Shown here: piece after piece, positions 8,519-15,814 of the stretch
Numbering within the stretch: position 1 is the stretch's first letter
Layout: each line of letters starts with the position of its first letter
DNA from: an uncultured Caryophanales bacterium
GTDB taxonomy: Bacteria; Bacillota_I; Bacilli_A; RFN20; CAG-826
Direction: 5' to 3'
Length of the DNA stretch: 21,321 nucleotides
Assembly: GCA_947165725.1 (NCBI GenBank)
Contig: CAMVBL010000014.1
Span: 1-21,321 of the forward strand
Made by a program: the position numbers and the translations under genes
The notes under the pieces: generated by a model
What the model was told of the DNA's origin: nothing
What the model saw: only the letters and a program-made list of their open reading frames with translations
The model's database searches: none

Positions 8519-8546
8519 ATAATAACGACCTATTTGTTGTTATTAT
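8519..8546. repeat. Inverted repeat upstream of the hybrid kinase gene
   Basis: ATAATAAC (8519-8526) and GTTATTAT (8539-8546) are perfect 8-bp inverted copies separated by 12 bases, about 40 bases before the kinase start codon. They could be an operator. I could not place a convincing -35/-10 pair in this AT-rich stretch. Confidence 0.25.
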
Positions 8547-8580
8547 GATACCACAAATGTTGCGCTAATATGCGCGGTAA

Positions 8581-8608
8581 AAATTAAAAAAGCCTTACAT
8601 GAATGCTT
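8581..8608 (-). terminator. Probable terminator after the truncated DUF1016 gene
   Basis: Read on the minus strand, AAGCATT and AAGGCTT form a stem with one mismatch around CATGT, followed by TTTTTTAATTTTT. It lies about 30 bases past the stop codon at 8637. The stem is short, so termination may be incomplete. Confidence 0.45.
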
Positions 8609-8636
8609 AATTTAAAGATTTCATCGAAATAATAAT

Positions 8637-9161
8637 CTAATTATTTTTACCACTTTTCTCTCTTTTTGCGGTATCATCCACAACATCGTGGTTGCCATGG
8701 CTAGCAAGGTATCTTTGATAGGAGAATGTGTTAATTTCTCTGTCAAGCTGTCTAGTGCTCCAATTTGCTTTAATAGCTTCGTTTAAATAGAATTCCCTTG
8801 CCGCATTATTATCAACACGTAATAGGCTCTTATAATGAGTCCAACTCAATTCGGCACGCACTGCGGACCAAATCGGAAAAACTAGATAAAATTGCCTCAT
8901 ATTTCTTAAGCTTCTTTCGTTATAACCTGGCCCATAATCATTCGCCATTTTGACGGATAGTTCTTTAATTAAGCCGTCGCCATAATCTGCTCTCTGATTA
9001 CCACCTTGTTTCTCAACAATCATTTTTCCTATTTGCCAATAAGCAAGAACCATTTCACTTTGAATATTGCGATAAACCCTATGCCTAGCTTGCTCTAATA
9101 ATTCTTTAATGTTGTTATAGAACGTCTCATCGAGATATTCATAGTTTTTGATTTGTCCCAT
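8637..9161 (-). CDS. YhcG/DUF1016 family protein, N-terminal domain only (truncated)
   Basis: This predicted protein has 174 residues. It matches the DUF1016 N-terminal domain: AYWQIGKMIVEKQGG, YGDGLIKELS, YNERSLRNMRQFYLVFP, LSWTHYKSLLRV, AREFYLNEAI and NWSTRQLDREI are all typical. Full-length YhcG proteins run to about 330-380 residues and carry a C-terminal PD-(D/E)XK nuclease domain introduced by a conserved DPYVLEFL-like motif. Here the protein stops just after SHGNHDVVDDTAKREK, at the usual junction, and no trace of the nuclease domain is visible in any frame of the 160 bases that follow. The gene is therefore a truncated relic or a stand-alone N-terminal domain, which in the family is thought to mediate binding rather than cleavage. 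Start: ATG at 9161 with AAAGGA about 11 bases upstream. It is transcribed alone between two terminators. Confidence 0.8.
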   Translation of the reverse strand: MGQIKNYEYLDETFYNNIKELLEQARHRVYRNIQSEMVLAYWQIGKMIVEKQGGNQRADYGDGLIKELSVKMANDYGPGYNERSLRNMRQFYLVFPIWSAVRAELSWTHYKSLLRVDNNAAREFYLNEAIKANWSTRQLDREINTFSYQRYLASHGNHDVVDDTAKREKSGKNN

Positions 9162-9200
9162 AATCTTTTTTCCTTTCTTTTTTATAAATAGGGGAATGTA

Positions 9201-9225
9201 TTATGACTCTTTACAAGAGACATAA
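9201..9225. repeat. 25-bp palindrome upstream of the DUF1016 gene
   Basis: TTATG-A-CTCTT, a TAC centre, and AAGAG-A-CATAA form a near-perfect palindrome with one A/A mismatch in each arm. It lies 40-64 bases before the start codon at 9161, between that gene and the upstream terminator. It is a candidate operator or a second RNA hairpin. Confidence 0.4.
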
Positions 9226-9226
9226 T

Positions 9227-9248
9227 AAAAAAATCCCTATTTCTAGGG
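9227..9248 (-). terminator. Intrinsic terminator of the methyltransferase operon
   Basis: On the minus strand CCCTA, loop GAAA and TAGGG form a compact stem directly followed by A and seven T residues. It stands about 80 bases past the stop codon at 9331. The GNRA-type tetraloop and clean T run make this one of the clearest terminators in the window. Confidence 0.75.
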
Positions 9249-9310
9249 GGTGAGAACAGGTATTTCCTATTTCTCTTTCTTTTGAATGCAGCTCTCTCGG
9301 ACAGTTCGTT

Positions 9311-9326
9311 ATTATGATAACATAAT
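9311..9326. repeat. Short palindrome just past the methyltransferase stop codon
   Basis: ATTATG (9311-9316) and CATAAT (9321-9326) are perfect inverted copies around ATAA. The TTATTATGATA core recurs at 8540-8550 upstream of the kinase gene. Its function is unknown, and in AT-rich DNA it may be chance. Confidence 0.25.
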
Positions 9327-9330
9327 TGTA

Positions 9331-10680
9331 CTATTTTTGATATAGTTCTACTACAGTTTCAACATGCGCAGTCATTGGGAACATATCAACAGGTTGAACA
9401 TAGTTCACTTCATACATACTAGATAGATATTGGATATCTCTTGCTAATGTTTCTGGATTACATGAAACATAGACTATTTTCTTAATACGCTTATTCATCA
9501 CTGTTGATAAGAATGTTTCATCACTACCACTTCTTGGTGGATCCATAATCAAAACATCAATATCACCGTCATATTTAGTAATAAATTCACCTGCATCAGC
9601 ACAGTAGAATTCAATATTATCAATATTATTTCTTTTCGCATTCTCTATGGCGTTTTTATGCGCACTCTTGTTTATTTCTACAGAGATAACCTTTTTAGCG
9701 TTTCTTGCGGCTATTAGGCCAATTGTTCCAACGCCACTATAGGCATCTAAGACTACTTCTTTTTTATTAAAATCAATTAAATTAAGTGCGGAGGCATATA
9801 GTTTTTCTACTTGTATTGGATTTACTTGGAAGAAACTAGCAGCCGAAATCTCAAAAGACAAACCTAAAATATCATCTTTAATATGACCTGGACCATATAA
9901 GACTTTTTCTTGATTACCTAATATCACATTAGTGTGTCTAGAATTAACGTTTTCCACGATTGTGGTTATTTCAGGATGTCTATTAACTAACTCGTTAATG
10001 AAATTCCTTTGTCCAGGGAAGTTCATTTGCGTGGTCACCAAGACCACCATTAGTTCATCATAATGATAACTAGTTCTGATAAGAACATATCTTAAAATAC
10101 CTTTACCACTATCTTCGTTATAACAAGGGATATTCATTTCTTCTAAAAGTAATTTGATATCCCATAAAATAGGCGCGGCTCTTTTATCTTCAATCGCACA
10201 TTCTTTAATCGGCATAATGATATGAGTGTTTTCTTTATAGAAACCAAACTTCACTTTGCCATTTCTATCCTTATTAAAAGGCACTTGGATCTTATTACGG
10301 TAGTTATATGGTTCATCCATACCTAAGCATGGCAAAACTTCTTGTTTAATATGAGCGATTCTTGTTAAAGCTTCTTTCACTCTTTTAGTTTTATATTTAA
10401 GTTGTGCTTTATAGTCTAGTTGTTGATATTGGCAGCCCCCACATGATGTGCAAATCTTACATCTTGGTTGGATTCTATCTTTAGATAAGTTATAGAGTTT
10501 CTTAACTTTACCAAAATACACTCCTGCGCGGTGATATAGTATTTCCACATCCGCTTTTTCACCAGGGAAAATGCCATCACAAAAGATTATATCTTTCCCG
10601 TTTTTAATAACGCCTTTACCTTCGCTGGAGATGTCAACACATGAACAATTTGAAATAATCTTTTGCATAGCAATATTCAT
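9331..10680 (-). CDS. rlmD: 23S rRNA (uracil-C5)-methyltransferase, RlmD/RlmCD type
   Basis: This predicted protein has 449 residues. It transfers a methyl group from S-adenosylmethionine to C5 of a uridine in 23S rRNA. An N-terminal TRAM-like RNA-binding domain (about residues 8-65) is followed by the 4Fe-4S cluster cysteines Cys74, Cys80 and Cys83 in CTSCGGCQYQ, with the fourth probably in IKECAIED. The C-terminal methyltransferase fold has the SAM motif DAYSGVGTIGL, DPPRSG, and VYVSCNPETLARD, whose Cys is the catalytic nucleophile. Everything needed for activity is present. In Bacillota such enzymes often modify both U747 and U1939 (RlmCD); the target cannot be decided here. The ATG lies one base after the stop of the ATPase gene (TAATATG), so the two are probably co-transcribed and coupled. 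An internal ATG at codon 5 is an alternative start. Confidence 0.9.
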   Translation of the reverse strand: MNIAMQKIISNCSCVDISSEGKGVIKNGKDIIFCDGIFPGEKADVEILYHRAGVYFGKVKKLYNLSKDRIQPRCKICTSCGGCQYQQLDYKAQLKYKTKRVKEALTRIAHIKQEVLPCLGMDEPYNYRNKIQVPFNKDRNGKVKFGFYKENTHIIMPIKECAIEDKRAAPILWDIKLLLEEMNIPCYNEDSGKGILRYVLIRTSYHYDELMVVLVTTQMNFPGQRNFINELVNRHPEITTIVENVNSRHTNVILGNQEKVLYGPGHIKDDILGLSFEISAASFFQVNPIQVEKLYASALNLIDFNKKEVVLDAYSGVGTIGLIAARNAKKVISVEINKSAHKNAIENAKRNNIDNIEFYCADAGEFITKYDGDIDVLIMDPPRSGSDETFLSTVMNKRIKKIVYVSCNPETLARDIQYLSSMYEVNYVQPVDMFPMTAHVETVVELYQK

Positions 10681-10681
10681 A

Positions 10682-11905
10682 TTAAATCAAAGATACAGGA
10701 ATTAGATAACAATTCTTGTTAATAGGGACAATTTCATCGCACATACAGATAACTAGTCCCGGTTTAACATTTAAGCCAAATTTATTAAGAACATTAAAAT
10801 TCTTATCTGGCTTAGATGGGTCTTTGCTCTTTTTAACTTCAATTGGATAGATTGAATCTGCAGTAACTATTAGTAAATCAATTTCTTTTTGATCAATGTC
10901 TCGATAATAATACAAATTATTAACTGGTATGCCAGAATTGTAATAACTCTTAACAATTTCACTTACAACATATGTCTCCAAAAAAGCTCCATCCATGTTG
11001 CCGTTTTGTAAAGTTTCTGCATTTGGCCAACGGCACAAATAAGCTGCTAAACCAGTATCCATAAAATACATTTTGGGCGTTTTTACTAAACGATTAGTAA
11101 CGCTTGAAGAATATGGTCTAAGAATAAAGATGGCACCACTTCTTTCTAAAATTGTAATCCACGATTTAGCAGTTGGAGCAGATATACCAACTTGTTTTGA
11201 TATTTCATCATATTTTATTTCTTGGCCTGTTCTAGCGGCTATATATACAAGAAAATCATAAAATTCATTCAATTTGCCAACTTGGGACAATTCCTTAATG
11301 TCTCGCTCTAAATAGGTATTGATATAGTCACTATAATACTTATCTCTATTAATGATTGAGGCATTTATTTTTGGCATGCCTCCTTTAAAAATAAGGCCAT
11401 AGATATCATTTACACTGCTTTTAATATTCTCACGCTTTTTTAATGCTGATATTTCTGGATTAAACACCCCATAATCTTTGCCAATTAATTCATTTTTAGA
11501 AAGTGAAGACATTTCGAAAACCGCTACACGACCAGCGAGTGATTCTGACACACCTTTCATCATTTCGAATTTTTGTGAACCGGTTAGCCAAAACAATCCA
11601 TTATTATCTTTTCCTTCATAACCAAGCTTGTCTGATATGTCCTTGATAGTTTCTAAAATAGTTGGCACTTTTTGAAATTCATCAATCAAAATCGGATATC
11701 CATATGTCTCAAAAAACAAAGTAGGATCTGTTTCCGCCAAACGCTTGGCTTGTCTATCATCAAAACTTACATAACGGCGGTTGTTTTTTTTAATATGGTT
11801 TAGCATAGTGGATTTACCAACTTGCCTTTGACCACAAACCATAACAACTGGATATTCTTTACTTGCTTGGATGATTGCTTCTTCAATGTTTCGTTTGATA
11901 TACAT
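10682..11905 (-). CDS. DUF4143 AAA-type ATPase with PD-(D/E)XK-like tail
   Basis: This predicted protein has 407 residues. The N-terminal AAA domain has Walker A GQRQVGKST (about 25-33), Walker B YPILIDEFQKVP, and a sensor-like WLTGSQ. The middle includes a winged-helix-like segment (YDEISKQVGISAPTAKSWI). The C-terminal DUF4143 region ends with EIDLLIV followed by YPIEVKKS, the pattern of a PD-(D/E)XK nuclease-type fold. This family is very common and multicopy in gut and oral anaerobes; its function is not settled. The frame could extend nine codons to a TTG, but ATG at 11905 has GGAGAA 7 bases upstream and is preferred. The following methyltransferase gene starts one base after this stop, so transcription is shared, though a functional link is not obvious. 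Confidence 0.88.
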   Translation of the reverse strand: MYIKRNIEEAIIQASKEYPVVMVCGQRQVGKSTMLNHIKKNNRRYVSFDDRQAKRLAETDPTLFFETYGYPILIDEFQKVPTILETIKDISDKLGYEGKDNNGLFWLTGSQKFEMMKGVSESLAGRVAVFEMSSLSKNELIGKDYGVFNPEISALKKRENIKSSVNDIYGLIFKGGMPKINASIINRDKYYSDYINTYLERDIKELSQVGKLNEFYDFLVYIAARTGQEIKYDEISKQVGISAPTAKSWITILERSGAIFILRPYSSSVTNRLVKTPKMYFMDTGLAAYLCRWPNAETLQNGNMDGAFLETYVVSEIVKSYYNSGIPVNNLYYYRDIDQKEIDLLIVTADSIYPIEVKKSKDPSKPDKNFNVLNKFGLNVKPGLVICMCDEIVPINKNCYLIPVSLI

Positions 11906-12010
11906 AAAATTCTCCGAGAAATCTAAAGTCAAATTTTATTTTACTCGCATTTTTCATGTTTTCAATTATATGTTTGTTATATGTTTATTTTTTCTTTATA
12001 ATTTATCCGG

Positions 12011-12040
12011 TGTTTTGATGAGATAATCAAAACATATAAT
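12011..12040 (+). promoter_or_regulatory. Promoter with overlapping 9-bp inverted repeat, upstream of a lipoprotein gene
   Basis: TGTTTTGAT (12011-12019) and ATCAAAACA (12026-12034) are perfect inverted arms around six bases. They run directly into a consensus TATAAT at 12035-12040. The -35 box would be GTTTTG at 17-base spacing, inside the left arm. Transcription would start near 12047, with AAAAGGGA in the short leader of the gene at 12059. A protein bound to the repeat would cover the polymerase site. Confidence 0.5.
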
Positions 12041-12058
12041 AGAAAAGGGAATCATCAT

Positions 12059-12766
12059 ATGAAATTATCAAAAGTTTTATTGCTCACTAGTGCATTGGTT
12101 TTAGTGGCTTGTAATTCAAACAATATTACAAGTAGTAATACACCTGCTAGCACTGTTATATCCTCAAGTGTAGATTCAAGTGAAGAAAGCACTTCGTCCT
12201 CTAGTATTTCCACAAGTGAAATTACAAGTTCTTCCAGTACTTCTAGTATTAGTTCTTCAGAGACACCAGTCACTGATAAAACATTAACAATTAATTTATT
12301 CAATCCATCATGTGGATCAGTCAGTACAGAAGCATTAGACGCCAAATTATTGAATTACATCAACCAAGTTGCCACCACTACTTTTGTTAGTGAAGTAAAG
12401 AACAGTAAATGCCAAATCTCTAATGATATTCCTAATAAAGGTGAAAAAGTATTAATCATTGGTTCCGCTAGTGCGCAAGGTTCATTAGAATTCACATTCG
12501 TAGAAACAATTAAATCAGTCACTATTACCGCTCAAACATATCATAAGCCATATATGGATTATGCAACTGGTAATACCAATCCTAATGTTGATACTGATTC
12601 AGTGTTATATGTTAATGACACTAACACAGTTGATTTAAAACCAGTTAATGGTGAACCAGTAGAAAAAGAATATACTACTGAATTAAATGCAAAAACTCTT
12701 AAGCTCACCAATAGCGGTGAAGAAAAAAGCAGAGTCTTCATCAAATCATTAACGTTTGTTTATTAG
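12059..12766 (+). CDS. Serine-rich surface lipoprotein of unknown function
   Basis: This predicted protein has 235 residues. The signal peptide MKLSKVLLLTSALVLVAC ends in a lipobox (LVAC, Cys18). Residues 19-72 are almost entirely Ser, Thr, Asn and acidic residues, a flexible linker of the kind that carries a domain away from the cell surface. The remaining 160 residues, starting TLTINLFNPSCGSVS, are rich in alternating hydrophobic residues and look like an all-beta domain with two cysteines; I recognise no family. The ATG at 12059 has AAAAGGGA about 8 bases upstream. It is the only plus-strand gene in the right half, is transcribed alone, and converges on a larger lipoprotein gene with the same linker style. 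A cell-surface or adhesin-like role is inferred from the architecture only. Confidence 0.78.
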   Translation: MKLSKVLLLTSALVLVACNSNNITSSNTPASTVISSSVDSSEESTSSSSISTSEITSSSSTSSISSSETPVTDKTLTINLFNPSCGSVSTEALDAKLLNYINQVATTTFVSEVKNSKCQISNDIPNKGEKVLIIGSASAQGSLEFTFVETIKSVTITAQTYHKPYMDYATGNTNPNVDTDSVLYVNDTNTVDLKPVNGEPVEKEYTTELNAKTLKLTNSGEEKSRVFIKSLTFVY

Positions 12767-12781
12767 TCTATATTAGATATG

Positions 12782-12817
12782 AAAAGAGTGATCCGCTTGG
12801 ATGGACCACTCTTTTTG
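12782..12817 (+). terminator. Terminator between the two convergent lipoprotein genes
   Basis: AAGAGTGATCC and GGACCACTCTT form an 11-bp stem with a single A-C mismatch and an 8-base loop, followed by TTTTTGTTTGTTTT. It lies 16 bases past the plus-strand stop. Because the left arm begins with AAAA, it can also serve the minus-strand gene ending at 12836. Confidence 0.8.
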
Positions 12818-12835
12818 TTTGTTTTATTAAGATAA

Positions 12836-15244
12836 TTAAGCCACGTATGGGGTTAATTCCACTACTAAGGCCATACCACCGAAATAGACAGCGCCATAGC
12901 TTGGGATATTTGCTAATTGATCACTTGTTGGAGTGAATTTATTAACAGTACCTGCAGCAATGCTTTCCATTGGTTGTAAGAAATTGTTAGCGCCATCATA
13001 GGCTAATAAACCAAATTTCTCACCTAAATCCATGACTGGAGCACCAGCGTTGTTAAGGCCTCTTAATGTCATATGTTGTGTGCAGATACCTGTAATATAA
13101 GCAGTAATCTTATCGTTAGCATCAGAATAATCAGAAGCAAATTCAACACCTTTTGCCATAGCAGCGGCAATTAAGGCTTGTTGAGCAGCTGACTTATCTT
13201 CATCACTAGCGGCACTATATGCAACATAGGCTTGATAAACACTATCATATGCTGGTTGACGATAATCAAATGTATTAGTTACACCAGTATTGATCATGTT
13301 AACTGTGCCACATGCTGGAGTGGTTGTAATACCTTCGGCATTGCCAGATTTATTTAAGACAATGAAGTTGAAGAAAGCATTTTCATCAGCAGCGGATAAA
13401 GCGGCATAGAGTTTACCTTCGCCCTTATCATTAGTCACATAAGATTTTGTTAATCCTGTAGCATAGAATAAGTCAGATAACATTTTAATTTCACCAGCTT
13501 TAGCTGTCGCACCAAATTGTTGGAACCAAGCTTCTGAACCAGTGACATAATTCTTGATTGTGCAATCAATGAAGTTAGCGGTTGGGGCGTGACCAAGAAC
13601 GGTCATGCCATTGTTTTCTTCATATGTATCTGTATCAGTATGGTCTTGAATGAGAACTGGACCACCACAGCTTCTGAATAATGTGTTCTTAGCGGTAATT
13701 GTGGAACCCCAGTTATATAAGAAGGAGTTATAGTTATCAAAACATTTAACTTTATCTAATTCAAATTGAGTAAACGATTCACCTTCATCACCTTCTTCAC
13801 CAAAGAATGTGATGTAGAACTTAGTGGCAATCATGTTATAGGCTTTTAAGGTTTTAGAACCTGCACCTTTAACAAAGATGATACCACCACTATAGATCTT
13901 ATCTTCATCGCCTGTGGCTTTCTTACCATTACCTGTCATATTAATGTTACGGAAGATAACATCATCACCTGCGAGTGTTTTAAATGCAGAAGCGTGGCCA
14001 ATAACTTCGCCTTCCGCTGTGGTTTTTTGTCTATCTCTTTTAATTAATGGAATAGCAGAGAAGTCTAAATCAAAATAGTTACCTTCAACGGTCATATTAC
14101 CTGGAATGGTACGTTCATAGAAGTATGTGAAGTCCACTAATGAACCAGTAGCTTTTCTATCATTTAAAGCAGCAGCTTGTTCAGCGGTATAGAAGAAGTT
14201 AGCTGGTAAGTCATTTGCGGTAACAGCAATATCTGTTTGGAAGATTAAAGCGGCTGGGACATAATCAACATCCATATTGTTCGCGGTTTTGAATTCTCTC
14301 CATTGAACTCTCCAGTCATTACCATCTTCCATGACTGGTGAATCACGGGTGAAATCAACAGGACGGGTATCAAAATAGCCTAATTCTTTAGCGTTATAAA
14401 CGTTATAGCCATCCATAACATCAACAGTAATGGATTTAGTTAAAGAAGCCACTCTAGAATCATCAACACCACCTGGGGCAATAGTAATGGTAAATGTTTT
14501 ACCAACAGCCTCTTCAGTGAAGTCGATGTTACATTCACGAGCGTCTAAAACTTTGAAATATTCTTCACCAACAGTAGTATCACCGAGTTTTGCGCTGATT
14601 GTGAAATCATGTAACCATTGGCTAGCACTAACTGGTTGATATGTTTTAGCATCTAATACAGTTAAAGCTGGTTTAACATTGAATGGATTATCATCACCAA
14701 CTTTATATGATTGTGTGTGATCATAGAAACCATCATCATTCTTTTCATCTTTGGCTCTATTTTGTTCAAATAAGACAAATTCATGCTTAGCAGAAACGTT
14801 AGATAAAATAACGTTATCTTTAACTGTCACTTTACAAGTAGCAGAAATACTAGCGTTTTTCTTGCTCTTAACAGTGATGTTAGCCACACCAATCTTTTTG
14901 GCGGTGACTACACCATTATCAACACTGGCAATAGTGGCGTCATCACTACTCCATTCCACTTCTTTATCAGTGGCGTTATTCGGAGTGAATGAAACAGTTA
15001 ATGTTTCTTTAGAATTTAATAAAATGCTTGTTTCAGTTTTGTTTAACTTAATAGATGTTAAGTCGATAACAGAACCTGAACTTGATGGTTTAGAAGTGCT
15101 TTCAGAAGAACCACTATCGGAACTACTGATTGAACCACTATTACTATTTGAGTTTGAGCTTGGAATATTATTTGGATCACAAGCCATCAAACTTGTTAAT
15201 GATAGTAATGTAACTAATAACGTACTTAATTTGGCTTTTTTCAT
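12836..15244 (-). CDS. Large surface lipoprotein with Ig-like (BIg_2) domain and probable beta-helix
   Basis: This predicted protein has 802 residues. The signal peptide ends in lipobox LMAC (Cys22). A Ser/Asn-rich linker runs to about residue 60. A BIg_2 domain follows at about 62-142, with SIKLNKTETSILLNSKETL, WSSDDATIASVDNGVVTAKK and GVANITVKS as its hallmark. The central part (about 380-580) has repeating short beta segments such as NMTVEGNYFDLDF, VIFRNINMTGNG and TANFIDCTIKNY, typical of a right-handed beta-helix found in polysaccharide-binding proteins, lyases and adhesins. No catalytic motif is identifiable. The ten-codon upstream extension is rejected because ATG at 15244 has a perfect AAGGAGGT site. 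It probably binds or processes a surface or dietary glycan, or acts as an adhesin; that is inference. Confidence 0.82.
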   Translation of the reverse strand: MKKAKLSTLLVTLLSLTSLMACDPNNIPSSNSNSNSGSISSSDSGSSESTSKPSSSGSVIDLTSIKLNKTETSILLNSKETLTVSFTPNNATDKEVEWSSDDATIASVDNGVVTAKKIGVANITVKSKKNASISATCKVTVKDNVILSNVSAKHEFVLFEQNRAKDEKNDDGFYDHTQSYKVGDDNPFNVKPALTVLDAKTYQPVSASQWLHDFTISAKLGDTTVGEEYFKVLDARECNIDFTEEAVGKTFTITIAPGGVDDSRVASLTKSITVDVMDGYNVYNAKELGYFDTRPVDFTRDSPVMEDGNDWRVQWREFKTANNMDVDYVPAALIFQTDIAVTANDLPANFFYTAEQAAALNDRKATGSLVDFTYFYERTIPGNMTVEGNYFDLDFSAIPLIKRDRQKTTAEGEVIGHASAFKTLAGDDVIFRNINMTGNGKKATGDEDKIYSGGIIFVKGAGSKTLKAYNMIATKFYITFFGEEGDEGESFTQFELDKVKCFDNYNSFLYNWGSTITAKNTLFRSCGGPVLIQDHTDTDTYEENNGMTVLGHAPTANFIDCTIKNYVTGSEAWFQQFGATAKAGEIKMLSDLFYATGLTKSYVTNDKGEGKLYAALSAADENAFFNFIVLNKSGNAEGITTTPACGTVNMINTGVTNTFDYRQPAYDSVYQAYVAYSAASDEDKSAAQQALIAAAMAKGVEFASDYSDANDKITAYITGICTQHMTLRGLNNAGAPVMDLGEKFGLLAYDGANNFLQPMESIAAGTVNKFTPTSDQLANIPSYGAVYFGGMALVVELTPYVA

Positions 15245-15276
15245 AACAAAGACCTCCTTTGTTAAGTCGCTCAATT

Positions 15277-15304
15277 ATCATAACCAATAAATATTATTTT
15301 ACAA
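15277..15304 (-). promoter_or_regulatory. Promoter of the large lipoprotein gene
   Basis: On the minus strand TTGTAA (15299-15304) and TATGAT (15277-15282) are spaced by 16 bases. Transcription would start near 15270, leaving a leader of about 26 bases that holds the AAGGAGGT site at 15252-15259. A small TATCTT-AA-AAGATA palindrome overlaps the upstream side at 15305-15318. Confidence 0.45.
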
Positions 15305-15310
15305 TATCTT

Positions 15311-15802
15311 TTAAGATAAGAGCGGACTAACGAATGTAATGCAAACTTTGAGTTTTATTTGTGTGCCAGGATTTGTGGCGGAAACAAAGAATGGTGTTGA
15401 TAAAACTGTTTCTAATTCGCCGGTTAACGTGATTAAAGCGAAGTTTTTTTCAACATTTGGATTAGTTTCGTGTGTGTCAATTTTGAAAGAAGTATCACTT
15501 TCATCCTTGGTAAATTTGATGTCTGGATAGGTGCAATTATCAGGTTTAATGTTCGCTTTAATTCTAACACTATCCCCACTTTTGTAATTCTTATAGACAA
15601 AGTAATAATTGTACAAAAGTTCACCTGTTTCAGGGTCAACAGTGTCTTTTGACATCTCTGTTCTATTATCAGGATCAATAATCTCAATGCTTTCTGGATA
15701 GACTTCTGGATTATAGTTTCTGATGGAATGGCCTAAAAGACCAATCACAAAGAAGGAAACGATATAGACAAGGGCAAGTAACAATATTGTTGATTTCTTC
15801 AT
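15311..15802 (-). CDS. Small membrane-anchored extracellular protein of unknown function
   Basis: This predicted protein has 163 residues. One N-terminal hydrophobic helix (about residues 4-24) without a lipobox or clear cleavage site suggests a signal anchor. The exposed part of about 135 residues begins YPESIEIIDPDNRT and is made of short alternating beta-like segments, reminiscent of an Ig-like fold, but it matches no family I can name. The ATG at 15802 has AAAGGAGG 8 bases upstream, and this site overlaps the end of the permease gene, so it is the third gene of the ABC operon. A role as an accessory or quality-control partner of that transporter is plausible, but only position supports it. 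Confidence 0.7.
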   Translation of the reverse strand: MKKSTILLLALVYIVSFFVIGLLGHSIRNYNPEVYPESIEIIDPDNRTEMSKDTVDPETGELLYNYYFVYKNYKSGDSVRIKANIKPDNCTYPDIKFTKDESDTSFKIDTHETNPNVEKNFALITLTGELETVLSTPFFVSATNPGTQIKLKVCITFVSPLLS

Positions 15803-15814
15803 ACCTTTCCTCCT

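Noticed and set aside
8479..9330. Toxin-antitoxin or restriction system around the DUF1016 gene
   Set aside because: No partner gene is present; both sides are short non-coding stretches with terminators, and the nuclease domain is missing.
10682..11905. DUF4143 ATPase as an insertion sequence or transposon gene
   Set aside because: The family is multicopy, but no flanking inverted repeats, target duplication or transposase are visible, and the gene is coupled to the methyltransferase gene.
12055..12345. 96-codon minus-strand open frame opposite the serine-rich linker
   Set aside because: The Ser-rich codons read backward give a long stop-free frame by composition; no ribosome site or domain is present.
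14751..15290. 179-codon plus-strand open frame
   Set aside because: It lies opposite the N-terminal part of the large lipoprotein gene, which has a perfect ribosome site, lipobox and BIg_2 domain; the antisense product has no recognisable domain.
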